From: Insolitispirillum peregrinum
Lineage (GTDB): Bacteria; Pseudomonadota; Alphaproteobacteria; Rhodospirillales; Rhodospirillaceae
Length of the DNA stretch: 64,000 bases
Assembly (NCBI RefSeq): GCF_900156605.1
Contig: NZ_FTOA01000002.1
Span: 62,001 to 126,000, forward strand
Reading direction: 5' to 3'
The translations under genes and the position numbers were made by a program. Shown here piece after piece: positions 46,438-56,741 of the stretch (its first letter is position 1; each line of letters starts with the position of its first letter). Under the pieces are notes generated by a model. That model ran no database searches, was not told the DNA's origin, and saw only the letters and a program-made list of their open reading frames with translations.

Positions 46438-46547
46438 TTTTGCCGAAGATATGCCGGCAGGCGGGCCCATTGGGGGCTGCGTGCCAAAAGACCGCCGGAT
46501 ACAACCGGCCGGCCTGAAAAATGACACTCGAAAGGATCTGTATTCCC

Positions 46548-48236
<1,689 letters not shown>

Positions 48237-48306
48237 CGGTCACTCCGTTACCTGTCTGGTCTCTCCCGGCTATCCGCTGAGCGGACCCGGGAGAGGGCCC
48301 TTACAG

Positions 48307-48339
48307 AAAAGCCACAGGCCAATGGTCTGTGGCTTTTTT
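48307..48339 (+). terminator. rho-independent terminator of rpsA
   Basis: AAAAGCCACAG...CTGTGGCTTTTTT with a short loop, 70 bp after the stop codon. A GC-rich hairpin (CTCTCCCGG with CCGGGAGAG) precedes it. Confidence 0.92.
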
Positions 48340-48477
48340 GATGGCCTGTCCGTATGATACACACATATTTCCAAGATCGTTTCCATAAAGAAACATTGCA
48401 ACCATATATAGAACAAACGCAACAAACACTTTTATGGTTTGCAGAACCGGGACTGCTTTTGCTAGAGTGTCAGCACG

Positions 48478-48582
48478 TTAGAGCTGTGAGTCTTAAATGT
48501 GGATCATGCTCACAGCTCTAACCTTTTGTCTTGCCGCATTGTTGTTGCGAAACCGCTCCCCGCTTTTCGCACAATGCTCTAG
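48478..48582. repeat. mosaic palindromic repeat
   Basis: TTAGAGCTGTGAGTC...GCTCACAGCTCTAA hairpin, followed by CATTGTTGTTGCGAAACC and TTTTCGCACAATGCTCTAG. It lies 140 bp past the rpsA terminator; the 48340-48477 stretch before it is AT-rich, with no visible feature. Confidence 0.8.
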
Positions 48583-48669
48583 CCCGCGAGGGTTCATCTC
48601 TTGCCGGAGGTTTGTTTCCGTGCTGTATCCTCCCATGTTTTCCGGTGCTTTTGCTGGGGGACTGGCTCC

Positions 48670-48870
48670 ATGAGCGAAAAAAAAGATCTCCCCCTTTCAC
48701 CTGTAGACGAACGGGTTAAAGTCCTCGAGGCGCTCCGGACTGTTGCCTTGCGCTTTGAAAAGGACGTGGGGAAACTCGGCTATCACGAGATTGCCTTGCT
48801 GCTGGGAACAGCCCGGACGGCCGCAGAAGAAAATCTGCGAAGCCTGTCAGATGACAGTACACGACAGTAG
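48670..48870 (+). CDS. small hypothetical protein (66 aa)
   Basis: A 66-aa mostly helical protein (ERVKVLEALRTVALRFEKDVGKLGYHEIALLLGTARTAAEEN). ATG 48670 is preceded by a GGGGGA stretch at suitable distance. No family recognised. The last residues (DSTRQ) and the TAG stop lie inside a palindromic repeat, so the C-terminus may have been replaced by it. It could be a genuine small gene or a remnant. Confidence 0.45.
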   Translation: MSEKKDLPLSPVDERVKVLEALRTVALRFEKDVGKLGYHEIALLLGTARTAAEENLRSLSDDSTRQ

Positions 48871-48945
48871 GACAGCAGGGACGTGGAGCACTGCTCCACA
48901 CCTCGCCGAGGCCTTGAGGCCCCGGACCCCATTATTTTGATTGGC
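48852..48945. repeat. mosaic palindromic repeat
   Basis: CAGTACACGACAGTAG, GTGGAGCACTGCTCCAC and GGCCTTGAGGCC, ending CCGGACCCCATTATTTTGA. It overlaps the end of the 66-aa ORF and abuts the IS110 remnant. Confidence 0.8.
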
Positions 48946-48957
48946 TCTTCCCGTTTT

Positions 48958-49776
48958 TCAGGCGGCGGCTGATGCCGGTTCTTTGTAGGTGCCACCCTTG
49001 GCGCAGATGGCCCAAGCGATCCGTGCCATCTTGTTGGCCAGAGCAACAGAAATTTGCCGCGCGCTATCAACGCCGCCAGCCATGTGCCTTTTTCGGCGCG
49101 CCGCCGCCACAGGCTAGAGGTAGCGCCGACCACCAGGAGCGATCGCAGATAGCGGTCTCCCGCCTTGGTGATCGGTCCCAGTACGGTTTTGCCGCCGGTG
49201 GAATTCTGTGACGGCACCAACCCCAGCCAGGCCGCAAAATCCCGACCTGTCTTGAAGCGTGAGGGATCGCCCATGGTGGCGGCGATGGCGATGGCTATCA
49301 GCGGGTCGATACCGGGAATAGAGGCCAGCCGTTGGCTATCGGCGCTGTTACGGTGCCATCTCAATATCTCGTGATCCAAGGCATCAATCTTGGTGTCGGT
49401 GTCACGGACATGCGCAGCCAGTGCGCATGCCACCAATCGCGCCAAGCCCATCCTGTCCCTGCGGTTCGATGATGCCGTATTCGGCAAAATGTGCCCGTAG
49501 CGCATTGCCGAGCATCGTGCGCTGGGTGATCAGCAGGCGTCGGGTGCGATGGAGCATCAGGATCGCCTGCGTCTCCTCACTCTTGACCGGCACGAACTGC
49601 ATGTGCGGACGGGTGACAGCTTCAGCGATAGCGGCGGCATCGGCCGCATCGTTCTTCCGGCCGCGCTTCACGTAGGGCTTGGCCTGCGCCGGAGAGATCA
49701 GCCGCACGTCATGTCCCAGCCTGGCCAGCGTCCGCGCCCAGTAATGGGCCGAAGCGCAGGCCTCTCGTGCTAACCT
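48958..49776 (-). pseudogene. IS110-family transposase, truncated and frameshifted
   Basis: Minus-strand remnant. The 5' piece reads EACASAHYWARTLARLGHDV, then LISPAQAKPYVKRGRKNDAA, the DEDD-domain part of IS110 transposases. Near 49480 the frame shifts after FAEYGIIEPQG, and the next piece carries the C-terminal Transposase_20 region (LASIPGIDPLIAIAIAATMGDPSRF, LGLVPSQNSTGGKT). A second shift near 49060 leads to VALANKMARIAWAICAKG and the stop at 48958. The first ~55-60 codons (first DEDD residues) are missing. No terminal repeats are visible, as usual for this family. It is inactive. Confidence 0.85.
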
Positions 49777-49867
49777 CGGTCATGGACGGCCTTCTTCAAT
49801 GGTGTGTCTTGACAACCACCATATTGGCGCATTGCAACGCCGGTGTGCAGGAGCCGTCGCCCCTGTC

Positions 49868-49952
49868 AGATTTAACGCATGCTGGTCTAACCTTTTGTTT
49901 TGTCGCATTGATTTTGCGCAAAACCGGAACCACTTTTACGCTCACTGCTCTG
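49868..49952. repeat. mosaic palindromic repeat
   Basis: GCATGCTGGTCTAACC, CGCATTGATTTTGCGC and AAAACCGGAACCACTTTTACGCTC, ending GCTCTGG. The middle module matches 59094-59174. Beyond it to 50076 nothing else is evident. Confidence 0.75.
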
Positions 49953-50076
49953 GGCAGACAAACAGCTCTGTATGGGACTCGTACGAAGAGCGCCCAGAAC
50001 GGGCGCAAAAGACGGCACAATCGTCCGACCACGCCTAACAGCGCGTCGCCATAACTGTTTGATTTTCCGGGAAAAT

Positions 50077-50153
50077 TGGTGCACCCGACAGGATTCGAAC
50101 CTGTGACCCCTGCCTTCGGAGGGCAGTACTCTATCCAGCTGAGCTACGGGTGC
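50077..50153 (-). tRNA. tRNA-Arg(CCG)
   Basis: A 77-nt tRNA with encoded CCA. Acceptor GCACCCG/CGGGTGC, T-loop GGTTCGAATCC, anticodon stem CTGCC/GGCAG with loop CTCCGAA, so the anticodon is CCG (Arg). Confidence 0.95.
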
Positions 50154-50202
50154 ATCGCCATATCGACCTTGCCGTGGTCAGCAAGGGAAGGGCACTATAT
50201 AC

Positions 50203-50264
50203 AGCCCCGGCAGAAAAAAGCAACCGGGTGAAAGCGATACCGGTGACTTTTTTCTGCCGGGGCT
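50203..50264. terminator. 18-bp-arm inverted repeat, bidirectional terminator
   Basis: AGCCCCGGCAGAAAAAAG (50203-50220) and its exact complement (50247-50264) flank a 26-bp loop that has its own short stem (ACCGGGT/ATACCGGT). It ends 4 bp before the nudC stop and would terminate that gene. Confidence 0.7.
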
Positions 50265-50268
50265 ATTT

Positions 50269-51207
50269 TCAGCCGGCTGAGGCCAGCCAGTGATTGATCA
50301 ACGCGCGGGAAATCGAGATCGGGCTGGGGAAGGCATAGCCATCACCTTCGGCCTGCGGGCTGTCGCGGAAACTGCGCAATTCATCACGGGTAAACCAGCG
50401 GGCGCTTTCCAGTTCGTCCTGATCGACGCGGATCTCGGTAGAGGCGGCCTCGGCGATAAAGCCCAGCATCAGCGAGGCGGGGAACGGCCACGGCTGGCTG
50501 GCAAAATAGCGGACGTTGCGCACCTGCAAGCCAACCTCTTCCAGCACCTCGCGGGCGACGGCCTGTTCCAGCGTTTCGCCCGGTTCGACGAATCCGGCCA
50601 GGGTGGACATCATGCCGGGGGCCCAGGCGGCTTGCCGACCGAGCAGGATACGGTCGGGACCGTCGCTGACCAGCATGATCACGGCGGGATCGGTGCGCGG
50701 GAAATGGGGGGCGGCGCAGGCCGGATTGCTGCACCGGCGCAGGTGGCCTCCTTCTTCGTGGCTGGTCGGTGCGCCGCACAGGCCGCAAAAGCGGTGGCGC
50801 AGGTGCCAGTGGAACAGGCCCTGAGCCATGGCAGCGACCCCGGCGATGTCTGCCGGAGCCAGCAGGCCGACGGTGCGCAGGCTGTCCCATACGCCTCCGG
50901 CCACCGGCGGCGGCTCGTCACCGCTGCGCAGTTGCACCGCAAAATGTGGTACGCCGTCCAGCAGCCCGAGAAACAGCGGCTCGGTGTCACTGACCAGCGG
51001 ATGGCGGACCTCGACCGTCTGGACAGTCTGGCGGTCCGGGGTCATCAGATGCTGGTCACGCCAGCAGACAAGAAACCGGCTGCGCGGATCAGCCCAGGCT
51101 GCCAGCAGGCGGTCGGGGGATTTGCGCATGGTGGCGCTACGGTCCAGGGCCTCGACCGTAAAAGCAGGTCGCCCCGGTTGGCGGGCAAAAGACGCATCGG
51201 ACATCAT
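50269..51207 (-). CDS. nudC: NAD(+) diphosphatase
   Basis: Nudix hydrolase (312 aa) splitting NAD(H) into NMN and AMP, and possibly removing NAD caps from RNA. A Zn-binding pair CGLCG and CSNPAC flanks the Nudix box GFVEPGETLEQAVAREVLEEVGL (only its ends quoted: GFVEPGE, REVLEEVGL). The NAD-specificity motif SQPWPFP follows, as in E. coli NudC. Two adjacent ATGs at 51207 and 51204 are possible. It is divergent from the SRP RNA and dnaX. Confidence 0.94.
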   Translation of the reverse strand: MMSDASFARQPGRPAFTVEALDRSATMRKSPDRLLAAWADPRSRFLVCWRDQHLMTPDRQTVQTVEVRHPLVSDTEPLFLGLLDGVPHFAVQLRSGDEPPPVAGGVWDSLRTVGLLAPADIAGVAAMAQGLFHWHLRHRFCGLCGAPTSHEEGGHLRRCSNPACAAPHFPRTDPAVIMLVSDGPDRILLGRQAAWAPGMMSTLAGFVEPGETLEQAVAREVLEEVGLQVRNVRYFASQPWPFPASLMLGFIAEAASTEIRVDQDELESARWFTRDELRSFRDSPQAEGDGYAFPSPISISRALINHWLASAG

Positions 51208-51323
51208 CGGGCAACCATGACACGGGTGCAGCCGTTCGTCATGTGTCTTTCTGCCGTCTTATTGTTACGGTTTGCACAACTCCCTCTTGCCATCGGCGCG
51301 TTTATGGTCGATATACTGCCCCC

Positions 51324-51416
51324 GGAAGGTCGGCGTGGACGGAGCCCTCGCCAACCCGGTCAGGCCCGGAAGGGAGCAGCCGTAACGAGTAAGATCCGGG
51401 TCATGTCCGGCCTTCC
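51324..51416 (+). ncRNA. ffs: signal recognition particle RNA (4.5S, small bacterial type)
   Basis: The terminal stem GGAAGGTCGG (51324-51333) pairs with CCGGCCTTCC (51407-51416). The conserved core GGTCAGG-CCC-GGAAGGGAGCAGCC contains the GGAA tetraloop and the asymmetric loop that binds Ffh M domain. It lies between nudC and dnaX, directly upstream of dnaX, as often seen in alphaproteobacteria. Confidence 0.92.
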
Positions 51417-51463
51417 ACCTTTCTGCCAACCGGTTCCCCTGTTTTTTGGCATTTGCCGTGGTG

Positions 51464-53476
51464 ATGAGCGACCAGACCGAACCATCTTCCGTCGCTACCA
51501 GCGAGGCCGCCTATCGCGTGCTGGCGCGCAAATATCGCCCCGCAGATTTTTCCACCCTGATCGGCCAACAGGCCCTTGTACGCACCCTGTCGAATGCCAT
51601 TCGCACGGGACGTCTGGCGCAGGCCTATGTGCTGACCGGTGTCCGCGGGGTTGGCAAGACCACCACTGCCCGCATTATTGCCCGCTGCCTGAACTGTATC
51701 GGTCTGGACGGCACCGGCGGCCCGACCGTCGAACCGTGCGGTCAGTGCGAGCATTGCCGGGCGATCGCCGAAGACCGTCATGTGGACGTGTTTGAAATGG
51801 ATGCCGCCAGCCGGACCGGCGTAGGCGACATTCGCGAGCTGATCGAGGGCGTGCGCTATCGCCCGACCTCGGCCCGCTACAAGATTTACATCATCGACGA
51901 AGTTCACATGCTGTCGACCGGGGCGTTCAACGCCCTGCTGAAGACGCTGGAAGAACCGCCGGAACACGTCAAGTTCATCTTTGCCACCACCGAAATCCGC
52001 AAGGTTCCGGTGACGGTGCTGTCGCGCTGTCAACGGTTTGACCTGCGGCGGGTGACGGCGGAAACGCTGGCCGACCACTTTACCCGCATTGCCGCCGCCG
52101 AACAGGCCCGGATCGAAGACGGCGCGCTGCGGCTGGTGGCACGGGCCGCTGATGGCTCGGTGCGCGACGGCTTGTCGCTGCTCGATCAGGCGATTGCGCA
52201 GGCCGGGGCCGGAGCGGGTGGTGACGGCATGGTCACCGAACAGCAGGTCCGCGACATGCTGGGGCTGGCCGACCGGGCGGTGGTGTTTGACCTGTTTGAC
52301 GCGGTGATGCGCGGCGACATCCAGACCGCCCTGACCCTGTTGAACGACCAGTACGCCGCCGGGGCCGACCCGGTGGTGGTGTTGAACGACATGCTGGAAC
52401 TAACCCACTGGCTGACCCGCCTGAAGGTGACGCCCGCCAGTGCCGATGATCCGATGGCCGCTGAAACTGAACGGGTGCGCGGCAAGGACATGGCCGGTCG
52501 GCTGGCGGTGCCGGTGCTGACCCGCACCTGGCAAATGCTGTTGAAGGGGATCAGCGAGGCGCGCAGTGCCTCTTCGACCCTGCAAGCCACCGAAATGTGC
52601 CTGATCCGCCTGTCCTATGCGGCGGACCTGCCCAGTCCGGTCGAGGCACTGGCCAAACTGCAGGCGGCAGGCGGGCCAGCGGGAAACCCTCCTCTGGCGG
52701 GGGGCGCCCCTAACCGTCCGAGCCCTTCGCCTGCCAGCCCGACGGTCCCCACCTCCTCCCCTGCGCCTGTTCCGGCCCCCGTTGAGCCTCCCGCTCCGGT
52801 CCCGGTTCGTCCGCCGGTTCCGTCCGTGCCTCCTGCGCCCGTACCTCCTGTGTCCGCACCAGCGCCTGCGCACGAGGTGCCACCCTGGGCAACCGAAGAA
52901 CTGCCTCCTGCCGACCTGGCCCCGCCACCGGTGGAGCGGTCTGTGGCCCCGCCACCGCCACCAGCCCGGCCTGCCCCCCAGCCTGCACCCGACGGCGGGG
53001 GCGACGTGCTGCCGGTTCCGGCCTCGTTTGACCGGGTGGTGGCCCTGTTCCGCCAGAAACGCGAAGCGGTTTTGCAGGTCCATCTGGAACGGGATGTCCA
53101 TCTGGTGCGCTATGATGGCCGCGCCTGCCGGATAGACCTGCGTCTGACGCCAAAAATTCCGCGTGACTTTACCCTGCAGGTCAGCAAGCTGCTCAGCCAG
53201 TGGACCGGGCGCCCGTGGACCATTAGCGGTTCAGAGCAGGCCGGTGAGGCGACGCTGTTTGAGCAGACGATGACCGGGGCGCGGGCCAATCCGTTGGTGC
53301 AAAAAATTCTCGAAGCCTTCCCCAAGGCGTCAATCGGTCTGGTGCGCGACCTCGAAGAAAAGCCGCTGTTCGAGGCTTTGCCGCCGGCACCGCCGGAGAC
53401 CTATGACCCCGAAGATGGCCCGGATGCGGGCGATCCCGATCTGTTGCTTGATTTTGGCTTCCATTCGATGGAATAA
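51464..53476 (+). CDS. dnaX: DNA polymerase III subunits gamma and tau
   Basis: Clamp-loader ATPase (670 aa). Walker [10 protein letters not shown] at about 52-60, a zinc module (CLNC...CGQCEHC) at about 74-99, and the DEVH box IIDEVHML. Residues about 405-520 are Pro/Ala-rich, then the tau C-terminal domain that binds polymerase and helicase. ATG 51464 follows VV codons in a longer open frame from a TTG at 51446, which I do not use. No A7-type slippery heptamer is seen in frame, so a gamma product by frameshift cannot be predicted. Confidence 0.95.
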   Translation: MSDQTEPSSVATSEAAYRVLARKYRPADFSTLIGQQALVRTLSNAIRTGRLAQAYVLTGVRGVGKTTTARIIARCLNCIGLDGTGGPTVEPCGQCEHCRAIAEDRHVDVFEMDAASRTGVGDIRELIEGVRYRPTSARYKIYIIDEVHMLSTGAFNALLKTLEEPPEHVKFIFATTEIRKVPVTVLSRCQRFDLRRVTAETLADHFTRIAAAEQARIEDGALRLVARAADGSVRDGLSLLDQAIAQAGAGAGGDGMVTEQQVRDMLGLADRAVVFDLFDAVMRGDIQTALTLLNDQYAAGADPVVVLNDMLELTHWLTRLKVTPASADDPMAAETERVRGKDMAGRLAVPVLTRTWQMLLKGISEARSASSTLQATEMCLIRLSYAADLPSPVEALAKLQAAGGPAGNPPLAGGAPNRPSPSPASPTVPTSSPAPVPAPVEPPAPVPVRPPVPSVPPAPVPPVSAPAPAHEVPPWATEELPPADLAPPPVERSVAPPPPPARPAPQPAPDGGGDVLPVPASFDRVVALFRQKREAVLQVHLERDVHLVRYDGRACRIDLRLTPKIPRDFTLQVSKLLSQWTGRPWTISGSEQAGEATLFEQTMTGARANPLVQKILEAFPKASIGLVRDLEEKPLFEALPPAPPETYDPEDGPDAGDPDLLLDFGFHSME

Positions 53477-53525
53477 GCAGCCACCCTCGTTTGTTCCCAA
53501 CGTTGTTCTACGGAGAGCACGACCG

Positions 53526-53849
53526 ATGAAAAACCTCGGCAGCATGATGAAGAAAGCCCAGGAAATGCAGGCCAAAATGCAGCAGATGCAGGCCAAAATG
53601 GGCGAAACCGAAGTCGAAGGCAAAGCCGGGGCCGGTCTGGTGTCGGTGACGCTGAACGGCAAGGGTGAGCTGCGCAAGCTGAAAATCGACCCCAGCCTGA
53701 TCGATCCCAACGAAATCGAAGTGCTGGAAGACCTGATCGTGGCCGCCCACAATGACGCCAAGGTCAAGGCCGAGACCATGATGCAGGATGAAATGGGCAA
53801 GATCACCGCTGGCCTGCCGCTGCCTCCGGGCATGAAGCTGCCGTTCTGA
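53526..53849 (+). CDS. ybaB: YbaB/EbfC family nucleoid-associated protein
   Basis: A 107-aa DNA-binding nucleoid protein, dimeric. Starts [22 protein letters not shown], with a coiled N-terminal helix rich in Met/Gln, then a beta core and a C-terminal [12 protein letters not shown] 53526 has a GGAG site, whereas a longer frame overlaps dnaX. It lies between dnaX (49 bp) and recR (13 bp), the conserved dnaX-ybaB-recR operon. Confidence 0.95.
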   Translation: MKNLGSMMKKAQEMQAKMQQMQAKMGETEVEGKAGAGLVSVTLNGKGELRKLKIDPSLIDPNEIEVLEDLIVAAHNDAKVKAETMMQDEMGKITAGLPLPPGMKLPF

Positions 53850-53862
53850 TCCAGGGACCAGC

Positions 53863-54471
53863 ATGGCCGGGCCGGAGATAGAGCATCTGATGCAAATGCT
53901 GGCGCGCCTGCCGGGGCTGGGACCCCGGTCAGCGCGGCGGGCTGCCTTGTACCTGATCAAGCGGCGGGAAAGTGCTCTCGAACCGCTGGCAGCGGCGCTG
54001 GCTCAGGTGGCTGAGCGCGTCCGGCCCTGTCCTCAGTGTGGTAATTTTGATACCGCCTCTCCGTGCAGCCTGTGCGCCGATCCGCGCCGGGATGACGGGG
54101 TGATCTGCGTGGTCGAAGACGTCGATGACCTGTGGGCGCTGGAACGGACACGGGCCTTTTCCGGCCGCTATCATGTGCTGGGGGGGCTGCTGTCGGCTCT
54201 GGACGGGATCGGCCCGGAAGACCTCCACCTGCCCCGTCTGCTGGAACGGGCGGGGCAGCCAGTGGTGCAGGAAATCATTCTGGCCCTGCCTGCCACCATC
54301 GAAGGCCAGACAACGGCACATTACATCGCCGACCGTTTAAAAGCCGCCGAAACCCCGGATCATTCCCTGCGGGTATCCGGACTGGCCCATGGGGTGCCGG
54401 TCGGGGGGGAACTGGATTACCTTGATGACGGGACGCTCAGTCAGGCGTTGCGGGCCCGTCGGCCCGTCTGA
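53863..54471 (+). CDS. recR: recombination protein RecR
   Basis: A 202-aa DNA-binding ring protein for daughter-strand gap repair with RecF/RecO. N-terminal HhH ([19 protein letters not shown]), zinc finger CPQCGNF...CSLC at about 55-70, then the Toprim domain ([14 protein letters not shown]) and C-terminal Walker-like end. Last gene of dnaX-ybaB-recR. Ends TGA at 54471. Confidence 0.95.
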   Translation: MAGPEIEHLMQMLARLPGLGPRSARRAALYLIKRRESALEPLAAALAQVAERVRPCPQCGNFDTASPCSLCADPRRDDGVICVVEDVDDLWALERTRAFSGRYHVLGGLLSALDGIGPEDLHLPRLLERAGQPVVQEIILALPATIEGQTTAHYIADRLKAAETPDHSLRVSGLAHGVPVGGELDYLDDGTLSQALRARRPV

Positions 54472-54563
54472 CAGCGGGGCATGGGTCAAAGGGTCGCAGT
54501 CCGGCGTCTGACGGGGTATTCTTGCCATGCACCATTGACAGCGTGCAGGCTGTTTGATGCATT

Positions 54564-54772
54564 TAGAGCATTGTGCGAAAAGCGGGAACCGGTTTTCGCA
54601 AAAACAATGCGGCAATACAAAAGACTAGAGTTGTGAGCACGATTCACATTCAAGGCTCACAGCTCTGGACCAGTGTGCGTTACATGTGATGCCACCGGAC
54701 ACGACAGTAAGAGAACAGGGACGTGGAGCGCTGCTCCACACCTCACCGGGGCCTTGAAGCCCCGAACGCCAT
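54564..54772. repeat. mosaic palindromic repeat
   Basis: TAGAGCATTGTGCGAAAAGC, ACCGGTTTTCGC, then TAGAGTTGTGAGC...GCTCACAGCTC, GGACACGACAG and GTGGAGCGCTGCTCCAC plus GGGGCCTTGAAGCCCC. A full-length copy showing most modules in order. Confidence 0.85.
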
Positions 54773-54886
54773 TGATGTGATTTTTAAAAATGGGAGATCG
54801 GGGAGGTGATACAGGCGGCAGCCTGTGTTTGTTCCTCGGATATCATGGCGGTGGCCCCGGGGAAGGGGCCATGACTCCATGGGGGA

Positions 54887-54991
54887 TAGAGCATTGTGCG
54901 AAAAGCAGGAACCGGTTTTCGCAAAAACAATGTGGCAAAACAGAAACTTGGAGCTGTGAGCATCATTCATGTTGAAGGCTCACTGCTCTAG
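54887..54991. repeat. mosaic palindromic repeat
   Basis: TAGAGCATTGTGCGAAAAGC at one end, then TTGGAGCTGTGAGCATC and GGCTCACTGCTCTAG at the other: two modules only. The next gene's ATG is 19 bp away. Confidence 0.8.
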
Positions 54992-55009
54992 TGACATGCG
55001 GGGAATACC

Positions 55010-56506
55010 ATGCTGTCCGTGCTGAAAATCACGCATATGCATAAAGTCAAACGGCGGATTTGCAAAACATCGTTGCTGATGTCTGATGCCGCGTTGTTTT
55101 GTGCCGCCTATGGCTTGCTGCGCTCTCCGGCCGACAGCGCGATACCCCTGTTGGCCCGGTCAGTTCAACCAGGAATCGCCGGAGGGGCCTCTCTGGGGGG
55201 GCTTCACTGGTTCACCATTCTTTTCTGCATGTTCGGTGGCATGTCCTACTTCTATGGACATTATTCCCGCCGCCGGTTGTTCTGGGATGACGCCCGCGAA
55301 ATTCTGGCCGGACTGGGAATCCTTGGGCTGCTGGATCTGGCGGTTTTTGATTTTTCCGGTGACATCCATCATGCGTTCTCCCGTATCGCGCCATGGTTCT
55401 TTCTGGCTGCCGGGATTCCGCTTGGCCGGTCGTTCGCCAAACGCGGGTTGCGGGCCATCGGCTTTTGGGATGTCCCCACCCTGATCGTGGGCAGCGGCGA
55501 TAATGCCGTGGAAGCCTATTTCACCCTGACGCATGAGAAAGTGCTGGGCTACGACGTCCGCGGGTTTGTGAACCTGTCAGAACAACACCCGCTGTCTGCC
55601 GATTTGCCGCCAGCCGTACCGGTGTTACGTCTGGGGTTGCAAGATCCGATGAACCCGAAGATTGACGTCCAGTCAGAGCATTCCCCGTTTTTTGGTCATC
55701 ATGTTGTTGTTGCCCCCGACGACGTCGGTGATCCGTCCTATTTCCGCGTTATTGATCTTTTATCTGCGCATGGCTACCAGATCGATGTCGCCCCTCCGTT
55801 GCGGGGGCTACCGTTGATGGGGATGGAGGTCAGCCATGTTTTCGGTCGCGAAGCCGTCATCCTGCACACCCGCAACTCGCTGGCCCGCCCGGTAAAACGT
55901 GTTCTCAAGCGCGGCGTAGACCTGATTCTGGCACTGATTGCCTGTCTGGTGTTCCTGCCCCTGCTGGCCTTTCTGGCGATCAGGATCAGGGCCGAGGATG
56001 GAGGACCGCTATTTTTTTATCAGGAACGGATGGGGTATAAGGGCAAGACGTTTCGCTGCATCAAGTTCCGCAGTATGCGTGTTGATGCCGAGGCCGCTCT
56101 TGCCCGCTGGAAAGACGAAAATCCTGCCTTGTGGGACGAGTACCAAAAGAATAATTTCAAGATCAGGAATGATCCGCGCGTTACCAAAGTCGGTCATTTC
56201 CTGCGCGCCACCAGCCTGGACGAGCTACCCCAGATCATCAATGTCCTGAAGGGAGAGATGAGTCTGGTCGGTCCCCGGCCTCTGTTGGAACGCGAAATTG
56301 AAACCTATGGGCATGCCTATCTGCATTACTGTCGCGTTCGTCCGGGGATCACCGGAATCTGGCAGATCAGCGGTCGCAGCAACACGTCGTTCATGGACCG
56401 GGCCTATTATGATGAGTGGTACATCAAGAACTGGTCGCTGTGGTATGATCTGGTCATTATCATGAAAACCATTCCGGCAGTGCTGAAGCAGGACGGAGCC
56501 TATTAG
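55010..56506 (+). CDS. WbaP-like undecaprenyl-phosphate sugar phosphotransferase
   Basis: A 498-aa polyprenyl glycosylphosphotransferase that transfers a sugar-1-phosphate (often galactose or glucose) to undecaprenyl phosphate, starting polysaccharide repeat assembly. About four membrane segments occupy residues 20-140, a nucleotide-sugar-like soluble part follows, a membrane segment sits at about 300-325, and the catalytic domain has [10 protein letters not shown] (about 350) and LVGPRPL (about 418). ATG 55010 has a GGGGAA site. Its stop codon TAG is the first base triplet of a palindromic repeat. With flippase and GTs nearby it is central to surface glycan synthesis. Confidence 0.9.
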   Translation: MLSVLKITHMHKVKRRICKTSLLMSDAALFCAAYGLLRSPADSAIPLLARSVQPGIAGGASLGGLHWFTILFCMFGGMSYFYGHYSRRRLFWDDAREILAGLGILGLLDLAVFDFSGDIHHAFSRIAPWFFLAAGIPLGRSFAKRGLRAIGFWDVPTLIVGSGDNAVEAYFTLTHEKVLGYDVRGFVNLSEQHPLSADLPPAVPVLRLGLQDPMNPKIDVQSEHSPFFGHHVVVAPDDVGDPSYFRVIDLLSAHGYQIDVAPPLRGLPLMGMEVSHVFGREAVILHTRNSLARPVKRVLKRGVDLILALIACLVFLPLLAFLAIRIRAEDGGPLFFYQERMGYKGKTFRCIKFRSMRVDAEAALARWKDENPALWDEYQKNNFKIRNDPRVTKVGHFLRATSLDELPQIINVLKGEMSLVGPRPLLEREIETYGHAYLHYCRVRPGITGIWQISGRSNTSFMDRAYYDEWYIKNWSLWYDLVIIMKTIPAVLKQDGAY

Positions 56507-56741
56507 AGCCGTGAGCGCAAAAGTGGGAGCCGGTTTTGTGCAAAATTACTGCGACAGATCAAAAGGTTAGACCAACGTGCCAGCGTCACGTCACAGGACA
56601 CGACAGTTAGGGAACAAGGACGTGGAGCGCTGCTCCACACCTCGCTGGGGGCTTTGTCCCCCGGGCAGGTGCGGACGGCAATCCGCCATTCTCCACCAAC
56701 TGTCGTGTACTGTGGCGTCACATTTAACGCACGCTGGTCTA
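56504..56741. repeat. mosaic palindromic repeat spanning two convergent stops
   Basis: Begins TAGAGCCGTGAGCG, ends GCACGCTGGTCTA. The 5' TAG is the WbaP stop; the 3' CTA is the reverse complement of the TAG stop of the convergent glycosyltransferase. Internal modules include CAGGACACGACAGTTAG, GTGGAGCGCTGCTCCAC and ACTGTCGTGTACTGTG. Confidence 0.85.

Larger units (their letters stand above)
54472..55009. other. 538-bp intergenic region dominated by repeats
   Basis: Contains two separate repeat elements (54564-54772, 54887-54991). The 114 bp between them has a GC hairpin (GGCGGCAGCC) and no coding signal. It probably separates recR from the WbaP-like gene transcriptionally. Confidence 0.6.

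Noticed and set aside
51446-51463. TTG start at 51446 for dnaX
   Set aside because: ATG 51464 gives the typical length and the short extension is not conserved-looking.
53290-53320. A-rich stretch near the end of dnaX as a gamma/tau frameshift site
   Set aside because: CAAAAAATT is not in the correct frame for a slippery heptamer and lies near the C-terminus, so it would not give a useful gamma subunit.
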